Shown piece after piece: positions 24,696 to 35,332 of a stretch of DNA of 64,000 nucleotides; the stretch's first letter is position 1; the number at the start of each line of letters is the position of its first letter. The notes under the pieces were generated by a model, which searched no databases, was not told the origin of the DNA, and saw only the letters and a program-made list of their open reading frames with translations. The stretch covers positions 29,022,289-29,086,288 of the forward strand of contig NC_037091.1 of assembly GCF_002994745.2 (NCBI RefSeq). The letters are read 5' to 3'. Source of the DNA: Rosa chinensis (taxonomy: Eukaryota > Streptophyta > Magnoliopsida > Rosales > Rosaceae). A program made the translations under genes and the position numbers.

Positions 24696-25056
24696 ATTGG
24701 AAGGGGATGACTTGGACAACCTTGATGAAGTAAGCAAGCAAATAGCAAGGGAGAGAATGGCAGAGTAGTCACAATGCATACGAAATAATGAGGTTGATCA
24801 GTATTTATCGGATAGGTATGTTAGCCTCCTTGCAAAGAATTTTGAAATTCATAAGTGGTGGAAGGCCAATGAGTTAACCTATCCGGTCCTCTCAAAGTTA
24901 GCGAAGGATGTTTTTGCTGTTCCTTGCTCAACTGTGGCTTCGGAGAATGCTTTTAGTTTGGGATCAAGAGTGGTTGATCCTTTTAGAGCTTCATTGACAC
25001 CAAAAATGGTGGAAGCCCTTGTTTGTACTTCGGATTGGTTGAAATCTGGAATATAA
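24696..25056 (+). pseudogene. hAT transposase C-terminal dimerisation fragment
   Basis: One frame with a single TAG (near 24765) reads DDLDNLDEVSKQIA, then NNEVDQYLSDRY, KWWKANELTYPVLSKLAKDV, FAVPCSTVASENAFSLGSR, FRASLTPKMVEALVCTSDWL and stop. WW..N...YPVL...A.D....P.STVASE..FS is the classic hAT C-terminal domain. The catalytic N-terminal part is absent; the 5' edge abuts the foldback MITE and the 3' edge abuts a copied host-gene segment. It cannot encode a transposase. Confidence 0.85.
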
Positions 25057-25388
25057 TGAGTATTTGGAATATAAGCTGTGAGTAAATAACTTCTTAAACC
25101 TTTTCTATCTTATTGCTCTTACATTTTCTGCTCAGAGGGACAACAGACTTCTTTTCAATATTATTTTAACTCTGCTTTGATAGTTTGAAACCTTTGAGGT
25201 TTTTTGGCAACTCTGAAGCGTGATTCAGGATTTCATTCTTAATAAAGTTCTGAAAAAATTTATTTGTGTGTCTGTGTGTTTGTTTTGCTGTTTAAATTTG
25301 ACCGTGTTGTTTTGTCTAATAAAACTCAAGCTTCTTATGACAGCATTGGTATTTAGTATCCTAAAGTTAATACTTAATACTGAGATAT
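25056..25388 (+). repeat. Copy of exon 2 end and intron 2 of the SWIM gene
   Basis: Nearly identical to 27211-27536: ATGAGTATTTGGAATATAAG at the exon end, the GTGAGTAA splice donor, then the same intron sequence. By eye the differences are three single bases and one 8 bp TGTGTCTG-type expansion. It is placed directly after the hAT fragment inside the 23366-26644 element, ~2 kb upstream of its source. Confidence 0.9.
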
Positions 25389-26264
25389 GCAAAAAGACTG
25401 ACCTCTTCCTCCAAACCGACCAACTGCCGTGCTCCTAAATTACTCCAGGTTTAAGCCTCCCTTGATTAGCAGATTCCTTGAATTGTTGAGATTGGAGCAA
25501 CACCTGAAAATTATAGTAAGAAACCACGAAAATTAGCATCTGAAAATTAGCACAATCAGTCAATCACAATGTACCGAACCACCCTAAATGGAAAACAAGG
25601 AACGTCGGTAAGGCCATTAGATGGTTTACAGTACAAGGACACAGAGCATAAAATGATCTTAAAACCACATGTTAATCAGAATCGGCGACAGATTCCTAGA
25701 AAGGGTCCTTCAAGACTAAATCCTCTAAGTTACCGAAAACATTAACAAAGTTTCACCTAACTGATAACTCCAAATGGATGCCAACTAAACAATCGCATAC
25801 TCTCACAATAGTTCTTAACCATGGCTTAAAACAAACAACATTCCATGTATATTATCAAGCATCCATTCCCTTAATTCAGCTGACAACAGAAACAAACCAA
25901 TTCGCCATTCAAATTATTGCCAATTAACACTTAATCCATATGAATCAGATAAACCAATGAGTGCCCAGACCTACAGATCGAATCTCACCAAATCCATATG
26001 CGAGAAATTATATTTGGTTTTCAGAAATCCGAGTCAAAATCATACAAACAAAGCAACAGAAGGAGCAGAAATCCAACGCCACAATCGAAGATCAACGATC
26101 CAGCGGAAATCGTAAGATAATCAGACGCAATTTGAAAATTTTGAAGAAAGAGAAACTGAAATTGAATTGGTAAAGAAAGAGAAACTGATGAATAACATTT
26201 GATTCATGACTGAATCAAGAATCCAAGTGCTTCTAGCTAAAATTAAACAAAGAGAAAACTCACC
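25389..26264. other. Transposon interior, probable captured intron
   Basis: Read on the minus strand this would be the intron following the captured first exon (26265-26460), with a possible acceptor TTTTCAG near 25507. The following sequence has an early stop and no recognisable domain. The frame at 25961-26173 on the plus strand looks spurious. Confidence 0.35.
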
Positions 26265-26460
26265 GCCGTAGGACATGAATCGAACTTCAAAGGAGAGGTC
26301 CAGAGGCGGAGAGGCGGAGATTTCTGGGTTTGAATCGAAACGAGAGGCAGAGAAAGGCCGGAGAGGCAGAGATTTCTGGGTTCGAGCCTTCGAGGGAAAG
26401 AGCGGCTGAGGGAAAGAGTGGGAACTGGATTAGCCGATTAGGTTCTGTACTCTGTAGTCA
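26265..26460 (-). pseudogene. Captured 5' leader plus first exon of an unknown gene
   Basis: On the minus strand a CT-rich, leader-like stretch with two CCCAGAAATCTC repeats leads to ATGTCCTACGGCG and a strong GTGAGT donor (M-S-Y-G). This arrangement is that of a 5' leader and short first coding exon. No downstream exon can be identified, so the source gene is unknown. It lies at the inner edge of the right terminal repeat, as captured fragments often do. Confidence 0.45.
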
Positions 26461-26963
26461 TATTATCCCTTTAGGGTTTGGAGAGTTCAAAGTCTAATCA
26501 ACGGTTATGATAAGATTTGAAATCAAACTATTAATGATCAAAAAATAAATAGAGGGTGTGAGCAGTGATTTTGGGGATCATGGGTTTGTAGCCGAGTTCA
26601 GTAATTTTGTTCGTGCTGGCCAGTCTGAGTTTGTTAATAAATCAATTATGTACTATTAAGTTTTGTGTTAGACATTTGGACAACAAGGCATGTTGGAGTT
26701 TTGAATGTATTAGATTGTGCATCTTTTTTGCATAGGCAGTATGATCTTACGATGTTATGATGTAATTTTATGAGTTGATTTTGAAGAACACTTACGTATC
26801 TGAAGTAGAATCCCAAGTTTTTACCATGGAAGTAGATAAGAAGCTTTTTAATTTTAGTGTTTTATGGGATTCCTTGGTTAATTCATGGGGTTCTCTCTGC
26901 TGTATTTGCAGATTGTAGTTAAGCTCATTCGATAGTATACATTCCAGTACGAATCTCAACCCT

Positions 26964-29900
26964 ATGGATATTGTTGAATCTATACAAGATCTTCCAGTTC
27001 AGGATCCACCAGTGGAGGAGTTCTCCTCTGCTGATTTGATTTGGACCAAACTTGGCAATTCCGAGAATCATGATGATGCAGCCCTCATTCCTTATGACCG
27101 AGTAGACGAATTTATAATCGGTGAATGCTCAAATTTAGAGTGTCCAACGCGATTTCATATTGAGAGGGGAAGAAAAAGAAAGAAGGGCAGCTTAAAGGAG
27201 TACGCTGATGATGAGTATTTGGAATATAAGCTGTGAGTAAATAACTTCTTAAACCTTTTCTATCTTATTGCTCTTACATTTTCTGCTCAGAGGGACAACA
27301 GACTTCTTTTCAATATTATTTTAACTCTGCTTTGATAGTTTGAAACCTTTGAGTTTTTTTGGCAACTCTGAAGCGTGATTCAGGATTTCATTCTTAATAA
27401 AGTTCTGAAAAAATTTATTTGTGTGTTTGTTTTGCTGTTTAAATTTGACCGTGTTGTTTTTTCTAATAAAACTCAAGCTTCTGATGACAGCATTGGTATT
27501 TAGTATCCTAAAGTTAATACTTAATACTGAGATATGGAATTGTTATAAACGAAAGCTTAGACCTTTTTATGGTAGAGAATCGGTCACAAATATAATACTG
27601 TGGTTTAGCTAACAAATAATTCATAAGTGGAATGACTGTTCAGATGGACATGGAATGATCTATTTCTAGCTTTAAGATTTCATTGTTGCTGCTGTTTCAT
27701 TAACTTGTGCACCTACAGTTATGAAGTTGATTTTTCTTTCTCCTTGAAGGTATTGGTGTTCTTTTGGTCCTGAAAATTATGGGGAAGGTGGGGGTATTTT
27801 ACCTAGCAGAAGATATCGACTCAACACCCGCAATCGCGCTGCTAGACCTCAATCTATGCGGGGCTGTACATGCAATTTTGTGGTGAAGCGTCTCTATGCA
27901 CGTCCATCACTTGCACTACTTATCTATCATCAGAGGCGTCATGTGAACAAATCTGGTTTTGTTTGCCATGGCCCACTTGATGGAGATGCCATTGGGCCCG
28001 GAGCCAAGACAGTTCCATATATCTGTAATGAGATTCAACAACAAACAATGTCTATGATCTATCTGGGTGTTCCTGAAGAGAATATACTAGAAAAACACAT
28101 TGAGGGGATTGAGCGATATTGTGCTTCAAATGCAAAAGTCAATAGCCTTGCTTCCCAATATGTCCACAAACTTGGGATGATTATTCAAAGGTCTACCCAT
28201 GAATTGGATCTTGATGATCAAGCCAGCATCCGCATGTGGGTTGAGCGCAATAAGAAATCCATATTCATTCATCAGGATACTTCAGAAACTGATCCTTTCA
28301 TTCTGGGGATTCAGACTGAGTGGCAACTGCAACAATTGATACGTTTTGGCCATCGCAGTCTCATTGCAATTGATTCAACATTTGGTATAAAGAGACTTAA
28401 GGTAACACATCCATTATGCTGCTTGATTTGTTCCATTATGCTGTTTCATAAACCAATTTTGTTATAGGCTTTTTAGGATCCGCTGCCAGAAGTAATTGTC
28501 ATAATGAACAAGTCAAACTCTTTTGTGTCTATCTTGGTGTAATTTTGACTTTTGTGCCGTCAGATTTTCAGTAGTTACTGAGTCATGAATGTACAAGTCA
28601 GAGTTTTTATATATCTATAGATCAAAGGATCTGCACTGAAATAATGGATATTTAACATGCCTGTTTGAAATGGCAGTATCCTTTGTGCACACTTCTTGTC
28701 TTTGATTCTAGACAACATGCACTCCCTGTTGCATGGATCATCACACGCAGCTTTTCAAAGCCAGATGTGTCTAAATGGATGACAGCTCTACTTGGTCGAG
28801 CTCGTAGCGTTGAGCCTGGATGGAGGGCCAGTGGGTTTTTAATTGATGATGCAGCAGCTGAGACTGATCCCATCAGGCAAGATGCCCCTCTATAATTCTG
28901 AGTGCATAAATTTTCTAGCTGCATAATATAGTGCAATCTCATAGCTAGATTTCTGGTATTTCAGGGATATTTTTGGTTGTCCTGTCCTATTTTCCCTCTG
29001 GCGTGTTCGAAGATCATGGCTGAGGAATATTGTAAAGAAATGCAATAACATTGAAGTTCAACGGGAACTTTTTAAAAGTCTGGGTAATATTGTGCATGGC
29101 ATTTGGGGTGCAAGTGATACAGCGGTTGCCTTAGAACAACTTACCCAGGATTTTGTTGATCAGACTGCTTTTATGGAATATTTTAAAAGTCATTGGGTGC
29201 CTAAGATTGGTAAGATGTCTCTCTCTCTCTCTCTGGTGTACATACTTGTCATTTGTCAACATCATGTCGAATCTTCTTAAAATTATGTATTAACTTATCA
29301 TTAATTTTTCTTGGTAACAGAAATGTGGCTTTCAACAATGAGAAGTCTTCCGCTTGCAAGTCAGGAGGCATCTGGTGCTATTGAAGCATATCACGTGAAG
29401 TTGAAAGTGAAATTGTTTGATGATTCACATCTTGGAGCACTCCAAAGAGTTGATTGGTTAGTGCACAAACTGACAACTGAGCTGCACTCAGGCTACTGGC
29501 TCGACCGATATGCTGATGAATGTGATTCTTTTCAAAACGTCAAGGAAGAATATATTGCTTCTACATCTTGGCACAGGGCACTGCAAATTCCTGATTCTGC
29601 TGTTACCTTGGATGATAAAAACCGTCTCTTTGCCAAGGTTTCAAGCCAGAAAGACAGTAGCATTGTACATCTAGTGTGGAATCCCGGATCAGAATTTTCC
29701 TTTTGTGACTGTGTGTGGTCGATGCAAGGAAACATTTGCAAGCATGTCATCAAAGTCAATATGATCTGTGAAAGTCATCAAGGTTATCAACCTTCCATGT
29801 CTTTCCAGTCATTCAAAGAGTTGCTCGTCAGCCTATCAAAGAAACCAATGGAGGATTCAATTTCACAAGATCTATCAATGGCCTGGACTATGCAAATGCT

Positions 29901-30105
29901 CGAGCAAATACGGAACCTTGTAGAAGTGACTAGAGCCGATGATATTGGCACCATGGTAAACAATCTGCCACTGCAATGGGCTTCCAGAAGAGGCAGAACA
30001 GGTGTTGGAAAGCCATCAACTGCTCTTACGACTCTTCCTTCTAGTAAAAGGAGTGCATCAAGGCAGAAGACCCGCAAGCGAAGAAGATTGTCAACATTAA
30101 CATAG
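26964..30105 (+). CDS. SWIM zinc-finger protein derived from a MULE transposase
   Basis: Resembles the Arabidopsis At1g60560 SWIM zinc-finger family. Exons 26912-27232 (start codon 26964), 27750-28401, 28677-28876, 28965-29209 and 29321-30105 join in one frame for 716 residues. A MULE transposase core is visible: IAIDSTFG (Asp298), PLCTLLVFDSRQHALPVAW, FLIDDAAAE (Asp364/365), SLWRVRRSWLRN. The SWIM motif CDC-x8-C-K-H is at residues 584-597 (Cys584, Cys586, Cys595, His597). The C-terminus is basic (RQKTRKRRR), a possible nuclear signal. Intron 4 (28877-28964) has a GC donor, ATCAG/GCAAGA. The frame is undamaged despite the surrounding transposons, there are no terminal repeats at its ends, and it has introns, so it is best seen as a domesticated gene; function unknown, probably nuclear DNA binding. 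Confidence 0.88.
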
Positions 30106-30311
30106 TTTTCTTGCGTTGCAAGATTAGATGCAAGGCAACTCTTTTTGTACAACTGTCTTTGATTCATATTCTTTATGAAAGAAGATAGGAAACACTGACA
30201 TTTCAGCTGTGATAAGCTTCTGGTATCCAATCCAACAGTGAAATTGTAGATAAACTTAGCAATGAGAGATTCTTATTTATACATGGTGAAATGTTGGCTC
30301 CCATTGCAGTT
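30106..30311. other. 3' untranslated region and spacer
   Basis: Follows the SWIM gene stop. Contains TTTATGAAAG and AT-rich sequence fitting a 3' UTR; no clear polyadenylation signal was singled out. Confidence 0.4.
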
Positions 30312-31508
30312 ATGTTCATATGATCATTTATCCGATTTTAGGCTAAAAATTGCCCACTTGCTCCACCAACTGTTTTTTAACCTCATTTACCCAAAACACT
30401 CTAAGGGATTATTTCCCCTTTACCCAATTAATTCTTTTTTCTTTTTTTTGAGACTTTTTTGCCCTCTCCTTCTTTCTCACTTAGAGAGAGAAGTCACCCT
30501 CCACCTTGCTGTGCTCCGGCGACCGGTGACCGGACTCCGGCGACCGGTGACCGGACTCCGGCGATCGGTGACCGAAATCCGGCGATCGATGACCGGAATC
30601 CGGCTATTATTGCCCCCCAGTAATCATATTATTGCCTCCCAAAAATCATATTATTGCCGTCTAGTGAATTGTATGAACTCCAAAAACCAAAATGAATACA
30701 CTACAGGCACAATTGATCAATTTATAATCATATTATTGGCTCCCAATAATCATATTATTGCCTCCCAATACAAAGTCCAATGTCTCTACTGCCTCCCAAT
30801 AGACCACCAAAAATGCACCATTTTGTATGATTCACAGATAATTTGACTTTAATACACAAAAAACAATAGGTAACTTATCAATACACCACACTATAGTGAT
30901 CCCTGTCCCTCATTTCAAAGTCTACTGGGGGCCAATAATGTGTCTACTGCCTCATCTTCGTTACCAACAGACCCAACGTTTTGCTCATTATCCATAATCA
31001 TCTCCACAACACCGTTCTTCAATTCGTCTTCGGTGACCTTCGACTCCGCCACATCGTTTCTAGGCTCGTCGTCGCTCATTACATCCACCACATCGCTCAC
31101 CGGAAGCTCATTCTCAGCCTTCCTGGCCCGGGTCCGGCCAAACTAACAGGTGACCTCCGCCTGAGCCAAATCAAGGTCAATTCGTGCTTCAGCCCCGGTC
31201 GTTCACCGGCGGGAAGCTCTACATGCAGAATGACCTCGACATGTCTGCCGCGTCCGTCACCAACCAGCTCTGCAACCTCGACTTGCTGCTCAGATCTGGC
31301 GTCCTCCACCAGTCAAACGCCAGCTCCGCCATCTCGCCCCTCGCCGCCGCAAATGATGAGTCGCGCAATCACCGTCGAGGCCTCATCGCCGACCCGGAAA
31401 ACACCTCCTCTGTTTCGGTCTTCATCGGCGCCTTCTCCGACGACGCAGAACCACTCGATCGGCGCCTCCTCCATTTGCCGCTGCTTCTGGAAATATTACG
31501 CCATGCCG

Positions 31509-31586
<78 letters not shown>

Positions 31587-31737
31587 GTCTGAGAGGAAGA
31601 GAGAATATGATAGGAGAGTAATTTTTTAATTAAAATAAGGGTATTACTGTCAAATACTGTTAGATTGGGTAAATGGGGTTAAAAAACTCTAGGTGAAGTA
31701 AGTGGCCAATTTTTAGGCTAAAATTGGGTAAGTGGTC
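30312..31737. mobile_element. Mutator-like element (GGGGCCGTGACC family), 1.4 kb
   Basis: The left side (GATCATTTATCCGATTTTAG, then GCCCACTTGCTCCACCAAC) mirrors the right end, which reverse-complemented reads GGGGCCGTGACCACTTACCC, then TTTTAGCC and CCACTTACTTCACC. The left terminus is worn, so the start is approximate and no target duplication could be confirmed. Interior: four ~21 bp GC-rich repeats of GGTGACCGGACTCCGGCGA type (30517-30605), several ATCATATTATTGCCTCCC repeats (30606-30780), and a GC-rich block at 30930-31500 that looks like captured coding sequence. No frame there is recognisable. Confidence 0.7.
31510..31582. repeat. (GA)n microsatellite, ~73 bp
   Basis: Uninterrupted GA dinucleotide run inside the Mutator-like element. 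It produces RERERE-type false open frames in several phases. Confidence 0.97.
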
Positions 31738-32035
31738 ACGGCCCCAAAATCTTTTACCATATTCTGAAACATAGTAAAATTTCGCGGTCCTTTTTAACCT
31801 ACCAAACAGTATTGGATCTTAACGGATAGAGTGTCCACATCAAAATGAAGCAAATGTGATAAAGCTAGAAGCCCCAGAAAGAACGTGTGCTTTCTACACT
31901 CTTCCACATTGGAAACTAACACGTGTCAGCCATCTATAGCTACACGTACTCGGAGTTTGGCCGCCCCTGCATATACTGATGGTCTATATCTTGCAGCCAA
32001 ATCATGCTTTTTTTGGGAGTATCTTAAGCTTGCCA

Positions 32036-32556
32036 ATGGGTTTTCTCAGTAAAGTCTCCGAGCTCCGTGCTAGGGCTCAGAGTCATAAAAAGCTCAAGAA
32101 GAACAAGCAGCTACAGGTATGTAATATGACACTTCAGAGTGTTCATTTCAGCTTAGCATTGGTAGCAGTCAGCAAGTGGTATCGTGAACGATTGTTAACT
32201 GTTGATTGATTAAACAATAGCAAGTGATATCGTGATGATTTTCTTTTGGTTATCAGACTGTGGAGATAAAAGTGAAGATGGACTACGAAGGTTGCGAGAG
32301 AAGAGTGAAGAAATCAATGGAAGGCATGAAAGGAATCACAAGTGTTGAAATGGATCCCAAGCAAAGCAAGCTCACTGTTATTGGCTATGTGGACCCCAAC
32401 AAGGTGTTGCATCGTGTCAGGCATCAAAGGGGGAAGAAGGCGGATCTGTGACCGTATGTACCATACGACGTCGTCGAGCATCCATGGGCTCCCGGGGCTT
32501 ATGATAGGAAGGCACCACCTGGGTACATGAGGAACTTGCTGAATGACCCTGACTAG
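32036..32556 (+). pseudogene. HIPP heavy-metal isoprenylated protein, inactivated
   Basis: Exon 1 32036-32116 (MGFLSKVSELRARAQSHKK) and exon 2 from 32257, joined through a GTATGT donor and CAG acceptor. Exon 2 carries an HMA-type fold: TVEIKVKMDYEGCERRVKKS, then EGMKGITSVEMDPKQSKLTV and GYVDPNKVLHRV. The metal-binding CxxC normally reads M-D-C-x-x-C; here the first Cys is Tyr. A TGA at 32449-32451 replaces the Trp usual before PYVPYDVV, and the frame then runs on through PYVPYDVVEHPWAPGAYDR to 32553. It meets a stop created where the repeat at 32556 begins, so the CaaX tail is missing. Three separate lesions argue for a pseudogene; a truncated non-metal-binding product is less likely. Confidence 0.8.
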
Positions 32557-33690
32557 ACCTGTAAATGGACCGGGTTTGGATCGGATCGACCTAAATCCAA
32601 ATCCTTTTACTAAAAGAAAAAACTTAATCCAAACCTGCTCAGCTAATCCGGCGGATCATTGATAGCTCGATCCAAATCCGTATCCGCTGGATTAACAGAT
32701 ACCTGATCCGCTAATCCGATCCGTTTATAATTTCAAATATTTTTAAATTTCTATTGTTCTACACCGTTCTTACCCTTTTGGTCAACTAAACATGCAAACC
32801 TTTATTGATAAATGATAAAGCTTCTTGGAGTCTTGGCATTCTTGACATGTTTTGTTGATAATGCATCTTGAATCTTGGGATATGTCCATTTTTAGACATC
32901 TTTTTTTTATAATGCCGTTTATGCTTAGATTCCTACAAAAACTAGACCTGTAAATGGACCGAATTTTGATCTGGACCCGCTCCATATCCGTTGCTAATAG
33001 ACGGGTTTGGATCAAAAATTTTGATCCGTTGATCCGTTAATGATCCGAATCCGTTAACCCGTTTATTTAACGGATCAAATACGGATTTAGGTTGATCCGA
33101 TCCGTTAATGATCCGGTCCGTTTTTGTAATAATAAAATATTATTTTTTATTAATATAATATATATTTTTTAAATATAAAATATGAAGAATTTCTAATACA
33201 AATTTTTTGCAAAAATCTAAATGACAGTCCATCACCTAAGATTCCAAGAAACATTAAGAATTTTGATAATGTAATTCTGCTTTTGGTGATACTTTTCATG
33301 TTGTTTTAATATTTTATTAATATCTTATAATGTATCATGATATAAATTTAATATTACTATTTAAAATTTTAAAATATTTGAAATTATAAACGGGTCGGAT
33401 TAGCGGATCTGGTATCCATTAATCCGGCGGATATGGATTTGGATCGAGCTATCAATGATACGCCGGGTTAACGGAGCGGGTTTGGATCAATTTTTTTTTA
33501 AGTAAATGGGTTTGGATTTAGGTCGATCCTATCCAAATCCGGTCCATTTACAGGTCTAACAAAAACATTGTTTTAAAAATTTGTAATATTTATATATTTT
33601 TTAAAATAATATATTAATAAAAATAATATTTTATTATTACGAAAACGGGTTGGATCATTAACGGATCGGATCGACCTAAAATAATAATAT
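32556..33690. mobile_element. Interleaved foldback/MITE elements (GACCTGTAAATGGACC ends)
   Basis: Outer ends GACCTGTAAATGGACCGG (32556) and CCGGTCCATTTACAGGTC (ending 33556) lie between TA dinucleotides, with arms 32556-32760 and 33330-33556 complementary. A second copy of the terminus begins at 32945, and its arm (to ~33190) is complementary to 33590-33680, outside the first pair. Arm order is therefore L1-L2-R1-R2. The sequence is rich in GGATCCGTTAA-like words. No coding region. Confidence 0.7.
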
Positions 33691-33694
33691 AATA

Positions 33695-34548
33695 TTTTTT
33701 CTTTTTCTTGCCTCAAATTTTACCATGTTTTCAATCGAATAAAATTTTCAGTTTTAATTAGGCACTTTATTTATAGATCATATAATAAGATTAAAATAAT
33801 TAGGTTTTTGGCCACTTCCCACCACCCGCCTATCGTCTAGCGAACTGTAGAACATTAGAATGAGACTAAGGAGTCTTTTTTTTTTTTATGTGAGAATAAG
33901 AAACTTTTATTGAGAAATCAAAATTACATAACACAGGAATGACTGGTGGTGGACATGAACTCCCCACTCTCCTCCCTGTAACCTAAACCAGTATCATCAT
34001 AAATGATCTCCATAAGCCGAAGGGGCCCAGCTCCTAACCACCTATATCTCCTAGTAGATTCCTTTCTTATCACGATTCCTTCACACCAAAACTTCAATAT
34101 TTTTAATTGAAAAGCTTTGTAGGAAACTGAAAAACACTCCGTAATACTGTAGATTGAGTAACATACTTGATTATGGCGCGCCTTTGAAAGAAATTTACTT
34201 ATTTGCCAACCCATCAAATGATTATCTAATCGTTCCTAAAGCTTCCATCACATTGCTTTTTATTTTTGTTCACATCTACCATCGTTACAAGACCTAGATA
34301 CCGATTATGAAAAATGGAACCGCCCACACTCCCTAACAATTTTGAATCTCAAATTGCAAAGGACACTCACACTTGGATAAAAGGGCACCACCGACTTTTG
34401 AAAATTAACTTTTGACCAGCTGCATTTTCAAAAGGAAAAAGAATTTGTTTGAGAGTAACTCTTAAAAATTCGTTGCAATTTTTATTAAAACGTCACTAAA
34501 GGAAAAAGAATTATAGAAGTAATTCTTTGCTTTTGAAAATATCAAATT
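33695..34548. repeat. Segmental duplication copy A (right part)
   Basis: Matches 56049-56153 plus 57710-59356. It contains the uninterrupted site (AAGATTAAAATAATTAGG near 33795) of the Mutator-like element found at 56154-57709. It also shares the poly(T)-headed LINE remnant (from ~33877) but lacks about 0.9 kb of it, the joint being near 34053 (CCTAGTAGATTCC). Confidence 0.85.
33877..34250 (-). pseudogene. LINE 3' remnant, internally deleted
   Basis: Begins at a T-run, i.e. a poly(A) tail for a minus-strand element, and aligns with the longer LINE remnant at 57796-58960 except for the missing middle. No frame survives. Confidence 0.55.
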
Positions 34549-34980
34549 ATCATTAGCGAAAAACAAGTGAGAGATTGATGGAACCTAAGAACCTTCTTGA
34601 ACAACATGAATTAGCCCATTCATATCTTCTTAAGAAAAGAAATTGGATAAGGGAGCTTCTATTCATACCTCCAAAACTGGCATTTGGACATCTCCACTTA
34701 ATACACCTCCAACTTACTTTTACAAATAACCAATATGTTATTTGCACCTCTCTAATTTTCCCACAATGCCCATTGTCTAATAAAATCTATAAAGTCTCTC
34801 TTTTTTGAAGAGAATAACCTCGAAGTCTGCGCCCATGAATGTCGCCCACAACAAGCATGTGATCCATGAACTCAAGGACATGCGGTATATATAATTTCTG
34901 TAGTCAGAGCGTCTTTATACGCCTACATACTTTTCTATAGAGATGGTTCTCTTCTTCTCCATCAAATCATTTCTTTCCTC

Positions 34981-35327
34981 TGCTAGATCTCTAATCTCTT
35001 CCTCTAGAACTTTTCATTTCTTTCCAAAAGTATGATCCAACTCTACTAGCTTCTCTTCAACCTTTCCATGATCCAACTCTACTAGCTTCTCTTCAAGTTT
35101 CTGGTCAATAGCATTTAGCTTTTCTAACAGTGTGTCATCTTCCTCCTTCATGTCATTGAATTCTTCATCATCATCAAAAGCTCAGATAATTTCTTTTTCT
35201 TTTTCAAATCCAGCATCTTCTAAAAGATCAAATGAGAGCTACTGTTGTTCCTGAATGACTCCATAGTTAGCAGGATCATTTGGATCATAGGCTTCAGAGA
35301 AACAAAAATAATCCCATGAGATTTGAT
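34981..35327 (-). pseudogene. Captured coiled-coil gene fragment
   Basis: One minus-strand frame, interrupted by two stops, reads YDPNDPANYGVIQEQQ, then FDLLEDAGFEKEKEI, FDDDEEFNDMKEEDDTLLEK and LNAIDQKLEEKLVELDH, with a tandem duplication of ~36 bp giving a second EEKLVELDH. The acidic, heptad-like Leu/Lys/Glu pattern suggests a coiled coil. I do not recognise the source gene. The copia LTR begins at 35333, just beyond its upstream edge. It lies inside a Mutator-like element, so it is probably a captured exon. Confidence 0.5.
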
Positions 35328-35332
35328 AGCTC

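Larger units (their letters stand above)
23366..26644. mobile_element. 3.3 kb element with ~110 bp terminal inverted repeats, carrying gene pieces
   Basis: The left terminus (TGATTTATTAACAAACGC, then AGACTGGCCAGCACGAAC and on through CATGATCCCCAAAATCACTG to ~23477) is repeated in reverse complement at 26530-26644. Long TIRs suggest a Mutator-like element, but I see no matching target duplication. Inside are a foldback MITE (24197-24694), a hAT transposase fragment (24696-25056), a copy of the host gene's own exon/intron (25056-25388) and a minus-strand leader/first-exon fragment (26265-26460). It lies in the leader intron of the SWIM gene. Confidence 0.75.

Noticed and set aside
31097..31621. 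Several long overlapping frames on both strands (30915-31621).
   Set aside because: GC-rich, stop-poor sequence plus a (GA)n run produces open frames in several phases; none has a recognisable domain.
21949..31737. A single 9.8 kb Mutator-like element whose two ends (GGGGCCGTGACC...) would enclose the SWIM gene.
   Set aside because: The termini match well, but flanking bases (TAATAAAAA and AAAATCTTT) give no duplication, and a worn partner end exists at 30312. Kept as two separate pieces, though worth remembering.
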